From NCBI RefSeq assembly GCF_028858725.1, contig NC_084767.1, positions 20,103,895 to 20,167,894 of the forward strand: a stretch of DNA of 64,000 nucleotides. The letters are read 5' to 3'. The notes below the pieces were generated by a model, which saw only the letters and a program-made list of their open reading frames with translations, was not told the origin of the DNA and did not search any database. Positions 1 to 33,601 of the stretch are shown here, piece after piece. Position numbers and translations under genes: made by a program. Position 1 is the stretch's first letter. Every line of letters starts with the position of its first letter. This DNA is from Colius striatus. Taxonomy: Eukaryota > Chordata > Aves > Coliiformes > Coliidae.

Positions 1-3000
1 TTTGGGCATGGGGGAGGATGCAAATGCTCCGTATCCTAATTCGAAAATCCAAAGTGCTGCAACAATAAAAATGCTAGTCCTAAAACTGTATACAGCAGTT
101 CAAACAGAAGTAATTTGATAATTTCCTCAGGCATACAAAGCAGCAACTCAATAAAAATATATATGCTAATGAAGGTATTTAGTCTTGGCCATTACATTTC
201 ATAAATATTTACTGTTCAGCACTCAGAGTCCAAATTCACGAGAATCATTTAACGACCCAAATAGGAAAGATGAAGGAAAGCATTTTGTTCTGCTATGCCA
301 ACTCAGAACACAGCCACTTCCTAAGGGCAGCGCGTGGCTCTCCCCGCACAGCACATGGGTAAGCATGTCAGCAGCCTGGAGCCACCACAGCTGCTGGGAC
401 AGCCAAGGCTGGTGGGCTCGCACTAGTGGCAAGCTGGCGAGGGGCTGAAGCTCGAGGCTGAGCTGGTCAACACTGTGCTCCTTCAGCTCAACGATAGGAT
501 GGTTGAGAGCATTAAATATTGAAATATATAGGATGAAAGCACCAGGCAGAGCTGAGAAATTACGTCACATTTCAGAAAGTAAAATATAACCCATCCTGAA
601 AAATGCAAAGCCAACCATTTTGCTTTAGGGTAATCAAACAATTGGTTCAAATCTCTGCAAAGAAGAAACACAGACTTTAGTGCCACAATTTGTAAAGTGT
701 GGTATTACCCTAACTCAGGAAAGGGCACCAAAGACAGTTTGCACTTATCTGAATTCTAACTGAAAAGTTTAAAATATAACTATCCTGATGTGTGTAGAAC
801 AAACAGAGAAGAAGCATATGAGACGCTATCTTTAGGAACCTCACTTGCACTTGACCAGTTCCCCTCCGGGTTTCTTCTTTTATTCAGAGCAATATGAGAG
901 AAATACTTTCTGAAAGAATTCAAATGTATGCAAAACTTGTACTGAGGAATGTCTTTACAGCTGAAAATGCACATGCTGGCAGAGATATCACAACCAAGTA
1001 TTGCCAGCAGCACAATCAGAGCTGCACAGGTGTGACTGGGGCGGGGAGCAGTGACCCTTCTGGGCTGCCACAGTTCTGCAGAATGCAGCCCACAGCCCAC
1101 ATCCCACAGAGGGAACCTCTGAGTGCACAGGCTGTGCCTGCACCTCCCCAACAAGGCATAAAGCAACTGGGTGACCAAGCAACAGTGTCCTCACAGCAAC
1201 AAGGGCTACTTTTGTTTTGTTGCTCTGTGTTCCCTTACCCAATTCTCAGTCTCTAGAGATTATAGCAGCAATTCACAGGAAGATCCTGCTTCCAAGTATA
1301 TGCTTGTTCTTCTATGATTTTCATGATCAACATTCCCTTCAGTAGTGTGATTCCTTAATCTTTTTTGAAGGATTTTGCAGTCTGTGGTTGTCTTTATTTT
1401 TTTCCTTTTCCAGCTGCGCATATTAAGTGCTCTGTCCTCAATAAAATGGTACCAGTAAAGTTCAGGCAACAGCCATGGAATCCCAACGCCCATGAAGATA
1501 TGTGGTTCCCAGGAAACTCTGTGCAAATACATTTCCTCCTGCAAAAGCAGAGAAAACGGGTTTCAGAAGACATTTACTATGAGGTAATCAATAGCCACTT
1601 GCTCTTGTTCTGAAGCTAATTTGGAGTTCACCAAATCCTCGCTCCACAGATAACCCCCAAAGACAGTATTTTTTGGTAAAAATCCATACATAGAACCTCT
1701 TATTCTACCAGCACCATGGCATTCATATTCAAAGGGAGGACAGGATGAAACACAGGACACAAAAGTCTTCTTCATGAACATACTATTCAGAAACCCTGGG
1801 GTAGCACTGAGCCCAATGCTGCAGTAGTAGGAATTCATGAAAATTCCTCAGAAGTTGCATGTGATTCATGATGGACAAAACCTCTCCATTTATTTGTACA
1901 ACTACAAGGAACATTTTTTTCTTACTTGTAACTGGATGTTGCACTTGCAGCCACTCACAAGAGCACAATCACCCACACTGCTCCTGAAGAAGCGTCTCCA
2001 TTATTTTAACATCCTGGGAAAAAGCACAAATAACTGCCAGTTCTACACAGCTGAAGTATTTCCTGTATTAGAAACGGCACCCCCACCACACACCAGTAAA
2101 GCCTTAAATAAAGACATTGCATGTTATCATTAAATGTAGGTCCAATTTAGTCAAATTTTTTGTCTGGGGCACTCGCTGCAGACAATCCCTGGGCCCAGCT
2201 CACCCACTGGCAACAGGAGCATGGGTGCAAACCTCAGAAGCACCTACAGCAGAGCACCCGGTGAGGAATGGCGGGACGTGTTCCACCAAGCACTGCTCCA
2301 TGTCAGGGCTACAGACTGCTCCCCAGCCACATGCCTCGCTACTCGGAAATTCAGTTCAGTTCAAGGTTCAGCACAAACTGGGAGAGAAGCAGCCTCCTAT
2401 TTGGTGGAAAGCAAAAAACACTCCCTTTAAATATGAAAATCCAGAGCATACCTCCCTCTCCCACTTTTTGGCTCAGACTGCGTACTGAAATTGTAGTAAT
2501 TTGCCAACCCTACCCCTAATGTTTGGTCAGACTTTGTGGACTGAAATAAGCCTGGAGCTTAACTACAACCTTTGTGAGGCTCAGGCTTATTCTAGTACGC
2601 TCTCTGTTTGTCAAGATAAAGGATTTCTCAGTTTGAGTCACTGTAAGAGGAGTTAAAAAAATAGACAAAACAAATAGGTCAAGAGAACTTCCTTTGACAT
2701 CTGTACAGAAAAAATTGATAAGATATTTTATATCTATGAAAAGCAGTTAATCTTCCACATTTATTCTTTGTAGAAGGCAATAAGCTGACTACCTCAGTCT
2801 ATCAGTCTAAATTGGACATGCCACTGTTTACAGAATGAAGCACTAATTGACATAAGTGAAAACTCAGAGGTTTGCCTAGGGAATTTTAAAATGTTACTTA
2901 TTGAATCAATTATGTTCACAGTGTGACAACTGCTTTTTCTTTTCTTTCTCCTCAGAGCACTGCAGACTTTTAGGCAAAATAGTGTTGAGGTAGAAAAGGG

Positions 3001-4255
3001 GAATGAGAGGGGACTCCATTAAATGAATAAAATACAAAAGGGCAGGCACGAGCCATTACCCAGTACTTCTTCAGCAAGGAACAACTAAATCTAAGTCTAA
3101 TCAATATATTCCTTTCAACTAAAGTTCAAACACTTAAATCTCGGCCCCAGGAGACCAGGCTTAGAGGAGCTAAATTTACACTGCTTAGAGTGCAATGATG
3201 CAATTGAAATGCAGAATAAATGCTGCCTACCCATCAAACTATGCACCTCTACAGATGCAACTTAAAAACTTCTCTGAGGAACAAGCCATAGGACAGTTTT
3301 ACTTTTCAGAGGCAGATGTGCTCTGCTAGTGTAAGAAGCTGCCTTGCCAAAAGTGTCTACTGACAGCCCTCACTGGAGTAAGGGTAACAGCCCGAGGCAC
3401 ACAGAGCCCAGCAGACTCCCGCATCAGGACTTCTCCAGCAAGTCCCTTTGCCACCACAGCCAGTACGCTGAAAGCACAGAGAGGACACTGGTCCATGGCA
3501 GGGTGTCAGGATGACGAGGGACATGCAGAATGGCAGCCTAAGGAGTTTCCAGCACCACCAGCTTGTTGGGCAGCCTATGCTCGCATCTGGAATATCTGCT
3601 AGGAGCTGGAGCAGACTCTCAGCTGACAGGAACAGAGAGAATAAATCACAGCTGTAACCTCCTCCACATCTCACCGAATGCTGTAAGTTTCAAACAAGAG
3701 GTTAAGAGATGTACAGGAAAAGTGCAAATGGCCTGTTTTAATGCGATAAAGGCAGTGCACACTGCAGTGCATCCCTCATTTCCATTGCCAGTACAAAAGC
3801 AGGGTAACATTTTAACAGACATTTTATACTGCCTGTGAAAAGAGCACTTAATACATTTTATTCTTTTAGTAACTGTGACAAAGCATTTTTCAGTTAAATA
3901 TTTGCTATTTGAGCTCAGCTCCGTCATTTAAAAAGCACTACATCACGGCCTTTAATTTCCACCTCCTTATATATTCAAGTCAAGCAAAAGAATCTAAAAA
4001 TGAAACCAAGACATGAAAATGACGGAAATGTTGCAATATTTCATGCAGCAGATAAAATATCTACCAACATAACAAAAGTTTCTTGCTACAAATGCTCCTT
4101 CATCATGTGGCCTTAAAATCACTCATAACTTCGTCACCTGTACTGCTTTCACATCAGCAGGGATTGTCGTAACTCAGATATGTACAAACTAATTAGGCCA
4201 CTTTTTAAACAAATTTTAAACATACACACACAAAGACTGACTTCAGGGGCCACCA
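1..4255. other. PRELID2 3' flank / intergenic, no gene recognised
   Basis: No open frame here resembles a known family and none has credible flanking splice sites. On the minus strand, downstream of the tentative PRELID2 stop, an AATAAA hexamer lies at 3857-3862 (read as tttatt on plus), a possible polyadenylation signal about 0.4 kb after the stop. A small imperfect hairpin is at 2545-2591. Otherwise this is AT-rich, unremarkable sequence. Confidence 0.5.
2545..2591. repeat. imperfect inverted repeat (hairpin)
   Basis: The left arm AATAAGCCTGGAGC (2545-2558) is matched by the right arm GCTCAGGCTTATT (2579-2591), whose complement is AATAAGCCTGAGC. The stem is therefore 13 bp with one bulged G and a 20-base loop. 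No function is implied. Confidence 0.6.
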
Positions 4256-26200
<21,945 letters not shown>

Positions 26201-26350
26201 GGCTGGCTCCGGCTCGGCCCCGCTTCCTGCCCGCCCCGCCCCGCCACCATCTTGTGTGCACCGGGGGTCCGCGCCGGGCCGGGGCCCGTCCGGCTGGAAG
26301 AGGCCGCAGGGCTGCAGAGAGTTCCGCAGGCCGCGGGCGGGCTCCCGGAC

Positions 26351-28527
26351 TGCTCTGTTCAGGGGTCTTGTTGTGCGGCACCACTGCAGAGGGCCTCTAT
26401 TGCAGCCCCTTGCTTTGGTCCTGCGGAGCTGAGGCCTCAGGGCAGGCCTGGGCCCAGCCAGAAGAGCCGACCCGCGGGCCTGGGCAGACCTGTGCCTCCT
26501 CAAGCTAGTGACAAAACCGAGGCCGGCAAGGCCGCAACTGTGGTCATTCCTCACAGCTCTGCACCAAGCCAGGCTCCGCTGGCTGACCCCAGTGGGACCG
26601 ACCTAGAAACAAAAGCACCCATTGCCTCAACAGCGGCTTGGCTGTGATGCTTTAGGACAGCTCACAGCTTTTCTCTGAAATAAAGAGAGCATTTATTGGG
26701 TAAATCAAGCATGTGCTTTACCGAAAATGACATAAGTGCATTTGAAGCAAGGAACAAATCCACCCAGTGCTGCTCTGACACTGTCACTCACAGCCCAGCC
26801 CTAAGGCTGTGCACCGACATGTCCTGGGGTCCCCGGAAGGCTGAGGGGCCAGTGGGACTCTGGGCTGACCAAGGGAAGAGCAGAGGTCCTCAGTGCGAGC
26901 ATCACTCCAGTGATGTGTTGGGATGAACGGGAATAGCTGACACAGCCAGGAGGAGCAGTTGAGAAACATAATTACCAAAGAACAATAAATACTGATTTTG
27001 TAAATGCGTATTTGCATCTAGTTTTATTGTAAACATTAAACAATTAGGCAATAACTTCACCTGGTTGGTTTTTTTCTTATCTTAAGCCATCAAACTTTTA
27101 GAAAAGCCCAATAAACTATGAGATAGAATGGGTCAAATTTGAGGGAAGAGATCTGCTTGACAACAGTTTCTGATTTTTGAGATCTCATTGCTCTCAGTGA
27201 ATACTCCAAGGACTGCAGTTTTCATACTGCAGATCCTGTTTTGATAAATGAAGTCAGTCAGTTGTCTTCTACAGATTTATGCCCTTTAAAAAAAATCAAA
27301 AAACCCCAGGTCTCAATACCCACTGAACTAGGGAAGTCTAAGAGCTAAAACGGCATTATTTCTAATCACTTCAGTATCATAGAGGAATCTTACAACCTAC
27401 CATAGGAAAACAGAAACTTGGCCATAAATTACCCTGTCTAGGCTTGCAAGCTCAGCATGAAGTACATATGAGCAGTCTCTTAGCTCATCAGATTCTCAGA
27501 GGTAACATGTGAGTCAAGGCTGCATTAACAATGCTCATGAGTATAAAATGTAATAAGTTAAAGCTTTGGGGGAAAAATACTGTTTGCCCTGTTTGCCTCA
27601 GCCTCTTGAAGCCCCTGTGTTCTGTGCCACAGGAAGCCTGTGAAGTATCCCCTATCATTGCTTCACCTCAACTAATTAGAGTTTACCTTCTGCAGATTAC
27701 AACATGGGATTAATATTAAGCAACAGAAGTCCTGCCCACCACCAGTCTTGTCCTGAAAAGTGCTGAGCATCGTGCAGGGGAATTTTAGTTCAGCACTTCC
27801 TCCTAAGTAGGCTAAAATCTTAATAACTTCTATTTATAATAATAAAACATTGTACTATTTTTTTAATCACTCCAAGTTTGGGAAGAGTTTTCAGTTTCTT
27901 CCTGTAAATCAGAACCCAAAGAAATCAGGGTGTCCACTAAAGCTGATGTAAGAATCGGGCAATATCTTCGGGAAACGCTTGTGACGCTGCAGTTAACTAC
28001 GACAGACAGTGTCGTTGTAAAACTTCATGTGAAAACCTAGGGGAGGCACCACTGCTGCTGTGGTACAGACTGTACGCCCTGACAAAGAATGGATGTGCCC
28101 AAACTGCACCTGCTTCTCCTGCTTTTAATGACGTTGCCCAGGAGGTCAAGCTCTGGCTGTGCCAGACACCATGTACCTAGCTGAAGGACAGTGCCAGCAA
28201 ACTAAGGCTGAATTCCAGATGCCAGAGATGTTTACAGAGGTGCTTGGCTTCTGAGTGCTGCTAATTTCCTCTAGTGTGGGGGGATGTGTTCACCCTGCAG
28301 GCACAGGGGTCTGGGCTGAATTGGAGGTTGGGAGGTGTGTGTAGCAGACACAGAACAGCTAGCAGCAGAGGTACAGTGTGCACATTTATAGTGAGATACA
28401 TACCACGCACCTTGCCCCTCTTTTAAAAACTTGTTGTTATAGCGAAGGCCACTTGAAAGTTAAGGAAAAGTATTCATCACAAGATTGTTGTGGTGCTTGT
28501 AGTCTGCTGCAGCAGTGGCAGTCTCCA
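26351..28527. other. intergenic between PRELID2 and GRXCR2, GRXCR2 3' UTR side
   Basis: No gene is recognised. The part nearest 28,527 must hold the GRXCR2 3' UTR; minus-strand AATAAA hexamers occur at 27,023-27,028 and 26,692-26,697, but none is clearly the cleavage signal. The PRELID2 5' flank fades from CpG-rich to AT-rich over the first few hundred bases. Confidence 0.6.
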
Positions 28528-28707
28528 TCAGGCAGCACAAATCTGACAGGGCTGTAGGCCACTTTCATTGCAGGCCGGACATCGGAGAGCCCTGTAGGAC
28601 TCTCTGAATCTGTTTGCCAGCATTGAAAACTTGCTTCCATGGCACAGTGAGCAAGGAGCAGAGCCTGACCCTTTGCACTGGGAACAACCATGTTCAACAT
28701 CTCCTTC
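28528..28707 (-). CDS. GRXCR2: GRXCR2 coding exon 3 (residues 188-246 and stop)
   Basis: Encodes the cysteine-rich C-terminus: EGDVEHGCSQCKGSGSAPCS, LCHGSKFSMLANRFRESYRA, LRCPACNESGLQPCQICAA and a TGA stop (28,528-28,530). Acceptor CTGTCTCTTTCAG has a good pyrimidine tract. This is the most conserved part of the protein. Confidence 0.96.
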   Translation of the reverse strand, partial: EGDVEHGCSQCKGSGSAPCSLCHGSKFSMLANRFRESYRALRCPACNESGLQPCQICAA

Positions 28708-31700
28708 CTGAAAGAGACAGATCATGAAAAATACCTGTTACTGTATATCAAATACCCAAGTCAATGACATACTTGAAAGAGAGAAGTTCTGTCTTTTGGT
28801 CTTTTAAATAGTTGTTACTCCTGATATGCCACTCTGCCAAAAACATTTGATTCTCTGTAAACACAATACTTTAAAATTCATCTTGCTCCTTCTGCAATGG
28901 TCTGCATAGCTTCACCCAGCTTCCTGTCATTTCTTGACACATCCATCCTCTCAGCTCTGTATCCTCAGTTCTGAGCCATGCTTAATATCTTCAAGCATTT
29001 CTCCTCTCCCTCTCCCCCCTCAAACCCCTCATCACCAACGTGCAAAGCTTCTGTCAAGCTGTCCCTTGCGCCTACAACTCTCTCCCAAGGTATCAACCTC
29101 TTTCAAATCTCATCTTTAAATTCAGTACTTCCACAGAGCCCAGAAATTATTAAATGTCTGCATCAGGAAGACTGTATAGCATAGTGTAGGCTTGTTCATT
29201 TGATGTCAGGTTCAAAGTCCTGCATCACTCCTATGTAGCAGTTCTATTTTATATAGCACTATAGAACTAGGTTTTAACTAAGCTATGGGAAGTTGGTGCC
29301 AGGTATGCTTCATACTGGTGCCTGCTTATGAATTTGATAGTCCAAATTAATTGACTCCTCAGAAGAATAGCCTTCCTGTGGTTTGGTCATTGATAGGTAA
29401 ATGTTCATAATATCAATATATAGACAGTCCAAAATTCTTCTTTAAAAGTCACCGATTTAGGACCTTCAAGTTTTACCTTTTGTTCTCAAACATCAGAATT
29501 ACAGAAGTACTTTAACGAGTTCTTCCAAAGTTAACAAATTGCTCTGGAACAATGTCTTACGGGAGCTCTTGTCCTTCCCCTAGTTGTGCTCCTCCTGCAG
29601 TGAGTGCAACTGGAGGAAAGCAAACAATTACCTTATGGAGGTTCTTTTCAACATGCATTCCACCAAAGGCCAGGAGTGATTTTTTGATGATTTAGATAGG
29701 TGTCTGACAGTAGATGGGATGAATCTTGGCATTTACCTTAAAGCCCTCTTTCTGAAAATTGAATTGATTTCACGACTGATAAAGGCAAAAATTCCTACTT
29801 TGTTTCTCAGGGCTGTTGTCAGTTTTCATGGGGTCTTTGTGCGGGTGAGCCATAAGTCTCATGCAGAAGGACCAAGGTAACCTGCACACAGCACAGGTCA
29901 GTCTCAGATCTGAAAAACTGTAATGCTTCGTATTTGGCCTGCGCGACAACATTCTATTTTGTGGGATCAGATTATGGTCAGACTGCTTGGGATTCTGACC
30001 AAGAAAGACTAACCCATGAGAAACAAGTGAAAGGCACAATCTTATTTCATCTGATATTAAAATTTTAGCCTGCAGCAGTCTCAACCACAGAGCAGCTGTG
30101 CTTAGCCTTATCAAGCTGGAGAAGCTCTGGCCCTCTCTTACTCCACTGGGAGACAGTGACGAAGGGTGGACCTCAGCCAAGCTACATAAATGTCAGTCAT
30201 CTCCAGGGGAAGAATCGAGTGGGAGACATGAGCACCTGGAAAGATAACAGCTGTCCCCAGAGTGCAAACCGCAGTGCACTGTCGATCAGTTATCTCCCAA
30301 GTGGAAGGAGGAACAAAATGCTGCTTTTAATCTGAATTTACTTAACTGCAAGGTACAGATGTAGATGGGGCTTCAGTGGGAATATTCAGTGGTCTGGTCA
30401 GTGCTGTAAGACCCAGAAGCCTTAGAGGTAAAAAAAAAGCACTTTCCATTTTCTCTTACCTGCACATACTGGTTGCAGGCAAACTTTTTTTCCACGTCTT
30501 TTTTATGTCCACCACCAAATCTGTCTTTCCTTTCCCGGTATATGAAGGCCCAGTCATTTATTCCCTCAGTCTGGATTATTCTTCTCATGAGCTCTTTCTG
30601 GTCCATTGGTGCACGGATGATTTTCAGGTTATTGGTGTAGATTATGATCTTGCCAAAATCTGGAACTGGGGAAGCCTGTAGAAAGATCTTATCAGTGTGT
30701 GGCCTGTATAAATAGACTCCAGAGATACTGATGAACCCTGGGCTTCCATAAGAACATCCCCTTTACCGGTCATCTGCTCACTTGGCTCTGCAGTATGGGC
30801 CTGCTGCCTACTACCACCCAAAGCACCAAGCAGAACAGCAGAGGAGAGACCAGACCATGATTTTTGATCAGATCTTAGGACCCTCAATTTAATGTCATGT
30901 TCTGGAGGGAGAATGCTTTCTGCGATGTAAATTCTCATTCCAACCCATATACAAAAAAAAAAAAAGGCACAATTTTAAGAGCAGTTGTGTTGCCATATAT
31001 AGAAAAGCAACCTCTGCACAAGAGACTGACCTACATTTCTTTGGAGGTTGAGTAATTGGGGATGGGGAAGCTGTGGAGAGGGGTTGTCATGGTTTTGACC
31101 AGAAGTAGAAATTTCCTGTGATGGTGAGCTATTCTAAAGTCTTTGATGGAGCTTTTCAAATGTAAAAGAAAGCTTTTCTTTGTAATTGATTAAAAACCCC
31201 TCTTTATCTACTGCTAACCTGTGTTCCTGACAGTGAGAAGTCTGTTTAAATAACCATCTTGGCACACTTGAATATGTATTTTTTCGTAAGATTCACAAGC
31301 TAAACTCTGCATGGACAAACATTTATCTGCATGGACAAACATTTCTCTGAAAGCACCATTTTGCTTACCTTTTTTTCCCTTTGCAACAGGTATCATGTGG
31401 CAGTTAGCTTAGCCTATTGGTTTACACACTCTTCAGATTTCACTCTGTTTAAGTATCTGTGTCAAAAAGCGATGCACTAAAAGGAGATGTCCTCCTAAGA
31501 AAATATCTTGCCAGAGTTGCATGAGCTAACTTGAGGTGACTGATGACTCTCCTGCAGATAGGCAGCTGCTTCTCTACCAGGAGATGCATGGAGGGGGAAA
31601 CAGGTGAGCACGAATCCTTACCACTTGCAGAAGGCTTTAACAGCCTTGTATTTGTTACATAGACATGGTGTCTTTAAGTACCAAATGCATATTGATGCAA

Positions 31701-33601
31701 AACAAAATTGGTATGGGATAGCATGATTACTCAGGGTATTTATGGCTAGAGAAACTGGGGAAGAAAGGTGAGCATTACCCAAGAACGCAGAATAAATTAA
31801 CGGTACTGATAAGATCACGATTAGTGCACTGTCCTTAGGCAGGAGAGATTCATCGTGGTTTGATGTTTTCAGTTAAACTAGATGTCCAGTGTACCAACTA
31901 AATATAGTTCAAATATCAGCTATCTGGGTTTCCCACATACAACTTGGATTAACACCAAGAATTAATAGACTTTTAATGTATTGAAATCAAGGCCATGAGA
32001 AGAATTTTATACTCTTTAAAGCACCTCAGTCTCTTTAGTTATCAAAATACCAGGGTGACATTTCTTATTTACACAAAGACCACAACAGATAACAACACAG
32101 CTTTGTGTCTCAGCCTCTGGTGTACTTGAGTGGCCCTACATTTCTCTGGAGATACACTCAAGTCTTGACCTTTCTGCAGGCTTTGGGGCACCTCCACCAT
32201 GCAGGCACTGCAGGATTGGGGTGGCGGGTGAGGGGCACTGGACAATCGGCTGACTAGTTTGCTGATACGAACTGCTCGATGTTCAGTCTGAACTGGATTG
32301 GGATGAGCTACCTCCTGGGGAAAGGCCTGATTCCGACTCAGCAAGCCAACTTACCTCACACCATCATCCCTTTTATCATCTCTTCTCTGAGCAGACTCAC
32401 CTCAAGTTTTAGAAGTCTGCTGATTACATCAGTATAACACACTCCATTGAGAGTTTGTCTATCAGTGTGACACAGCTGTGTTACCAATAGTGCTGATGTG
32501 CCTTCATTGTTATGTGAATTGTTCAGTCAGTACATCTAGGTTTGATGAAACCAAATAGCAGTAAAAGATACATAAATCTAATTTGACAGGCTAAGAAAAT
32601 GAACGTAATCCCTGTCTATTAATCAACTTAGCTTGTATTATACATGTAGTGACTTTATTAGGCCTAAAGAGACACTCCTATATCAGCAGCATTTAATTAA
32701 TGTTAACAAAATATCCAGTGAAACTAAGCTGGGATTTTCAAAGCAGCCAAAGGGGAATTCTGACTTGCAGAGCATGCAGATGCCTCGCTTGAGGGCTCAT
32801 TGGTACACTGCCCATGGCACTAACCTGTTTGCCAGCTGAAGTCACGCAACTATAACATTTTAAATATAACTAATTAAGATAATATCCACCTTACATTTGA
32901 CTGCTTTAGAGGCCTTAGGATTACTATATGTAGATATCGGTATATATGGAAATGTTGTATCTTATTCTACAAACCAGACAGGTAATGGAGCACAGCTGGC
33001 AACTGCTGCCCACTTGCTGACTGCATTACTGCAAAACACACATCTCCTGCCATTTGCAGAGTTAGGAGAACACAGAATTTGTGGGACAAAGGCTGAAGAT
33101 CTTCAATCACCCTTTTAAAAACCTAAACCAACAAAACTGAGCTTTATCTGAATGAGGCTGCAGCTTGAGACTCCTGCTACCGTGTTACTATAAAAATGTT
33201 TTTATCTGAAGTTGGTTTCCGAACAGTTTGACAGCCCTAGGCTGGGCATTACTTACCCTGCAACGACTGTCACTTGACTGGCAGTCACTGAGGAGAGATG
33301 AGTTACTGGTGAGGCTATATTTCTTATCCTCTTTGAATATGCTGATCCGCTGGGCAGTCAGCTTGGCTGGCGAGTAAAACCTGTTTTCTGGTGTTTCCCT
33401 GACCCCACAGAAATAGTCCCCTGGCTCGAAGCTGTGGCGGAGAAAACGCCGAGAATGCTCTTTGGCTGGCAGCTCAAGTTCCTGTCCATCTTCAAAGACT
33501 TGTTTTAGCACTCGACCACTGTAAGATGATGATATTTTGAACCTCACTTTGCGGGGCCTTCCCTCATGCCACTGGTTGAGTTTTTTCTGATGCTCATCCA
33601 T
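28528..33601 (-). CDS. GRXCR2: GRXCR2, glutaredoxin domain-containing cysteine-rich protein 2
   Basis: Complete on the minus strand: coding exons 33257-33601, 30460-30675 and 28528-28707, all joining in phase 0, for 246 residues, close to the mammalian length. In mammals GRXCR2 acts at the base of hair-cell stereocilia, with taperin, and loss causes deafness (DFNB101). The N-terminus (PRKVRFKISSSYSGRVLKQV, then FEDGQELE; LTAQRIS) and the core DFGKIIIYTNNLKIIR are strongly conserved. The C-terminal module has four CxxC pairs at residues 195/198, 206/209, 230/233 and 241/244, resembling a DnaJ-type zinc-binding region. The linker at about residues 140-187 diverges. The ATG at 33,599-33,601 is the first in frame and has a strong context (A at -3, G at +4). 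Confidence 0.95.
28708..30459 (-). other. GRXCR2 intron 2
   Basis: About 28,880-29,170 resembles, only vaguely, an ancient LINE remnant (a pyrimidine-rich block with 'ctcatcaccaa' and 'caacctctttcaaatc'). A 136-codon open frame at 29,770-30,180 (minus) has no recognisable motif. Confidence 0.75.
30460..30675 (-). CDS. GRXCR2: GRXCR2 coding exon 2 (residues 116-187)
   Basis: Begins ASPVPDFGKIIIYTNNLKII and RAPMDQKELMRRI, the glutaredoxin-like core, after acceptor TTTCTACAG and before donor CAG/GTAAGA. The remaining part is a lysine/arginine-rich linker (FIYRERKDRFGGGHKKDVEK) unlike the acidic linker I recall in mammals. Length 216 nt, 72 codons, phase 0 both ends. Confidence 0.94.
30676..33256 (-). 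other. GRXCR2 intron 1
   Basis: Apart from a 2-copy 20-bp tandem duplication at 31,306-31,345, no exon or repeat family is recognised here. Confidence 0.85.
31306..31345. repeat. 20-bp tandem duplication
   Basis: tctgcatggacaaacattta is followed immediately by the same 20 bases with one change at the end. It lies in GRXCR2 intron 1. Confidence 0.85.
33257..33601 (-). CDS. GRXCR2: GRXCR2 coding exon 1 (residues 1-115)
   Basis: Starts MDEHQKKLNQWHEGRPRKVR and includes FKISSSYSGRVLKQVFEDGQ, the family signature. Ends ...SSDSRCR with donor AGG/GTAAGT. Residues 45-80 and 92-115 are less conserved and Ser/Arg rich. The open frame extends about 30 codons upstream without an ATG, so the chosen start is the natural one. 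Confidence 0.95.

Noticed and set aside
29770-30180. 136-codon minus-strand open frame in GRXCR2 intron 2
   Set aside because: GRXCR2 exons 2 and 3 join perfectly without it, and it has no recognisable motif.
31085-31125. 'ttgtcatggttttgaccaga', considered as the start of a retroviral LTR
   Set aside because: No matching second LTR, primer-binding site or internal coding sequence; the similarity to avian LTR starts is too short.
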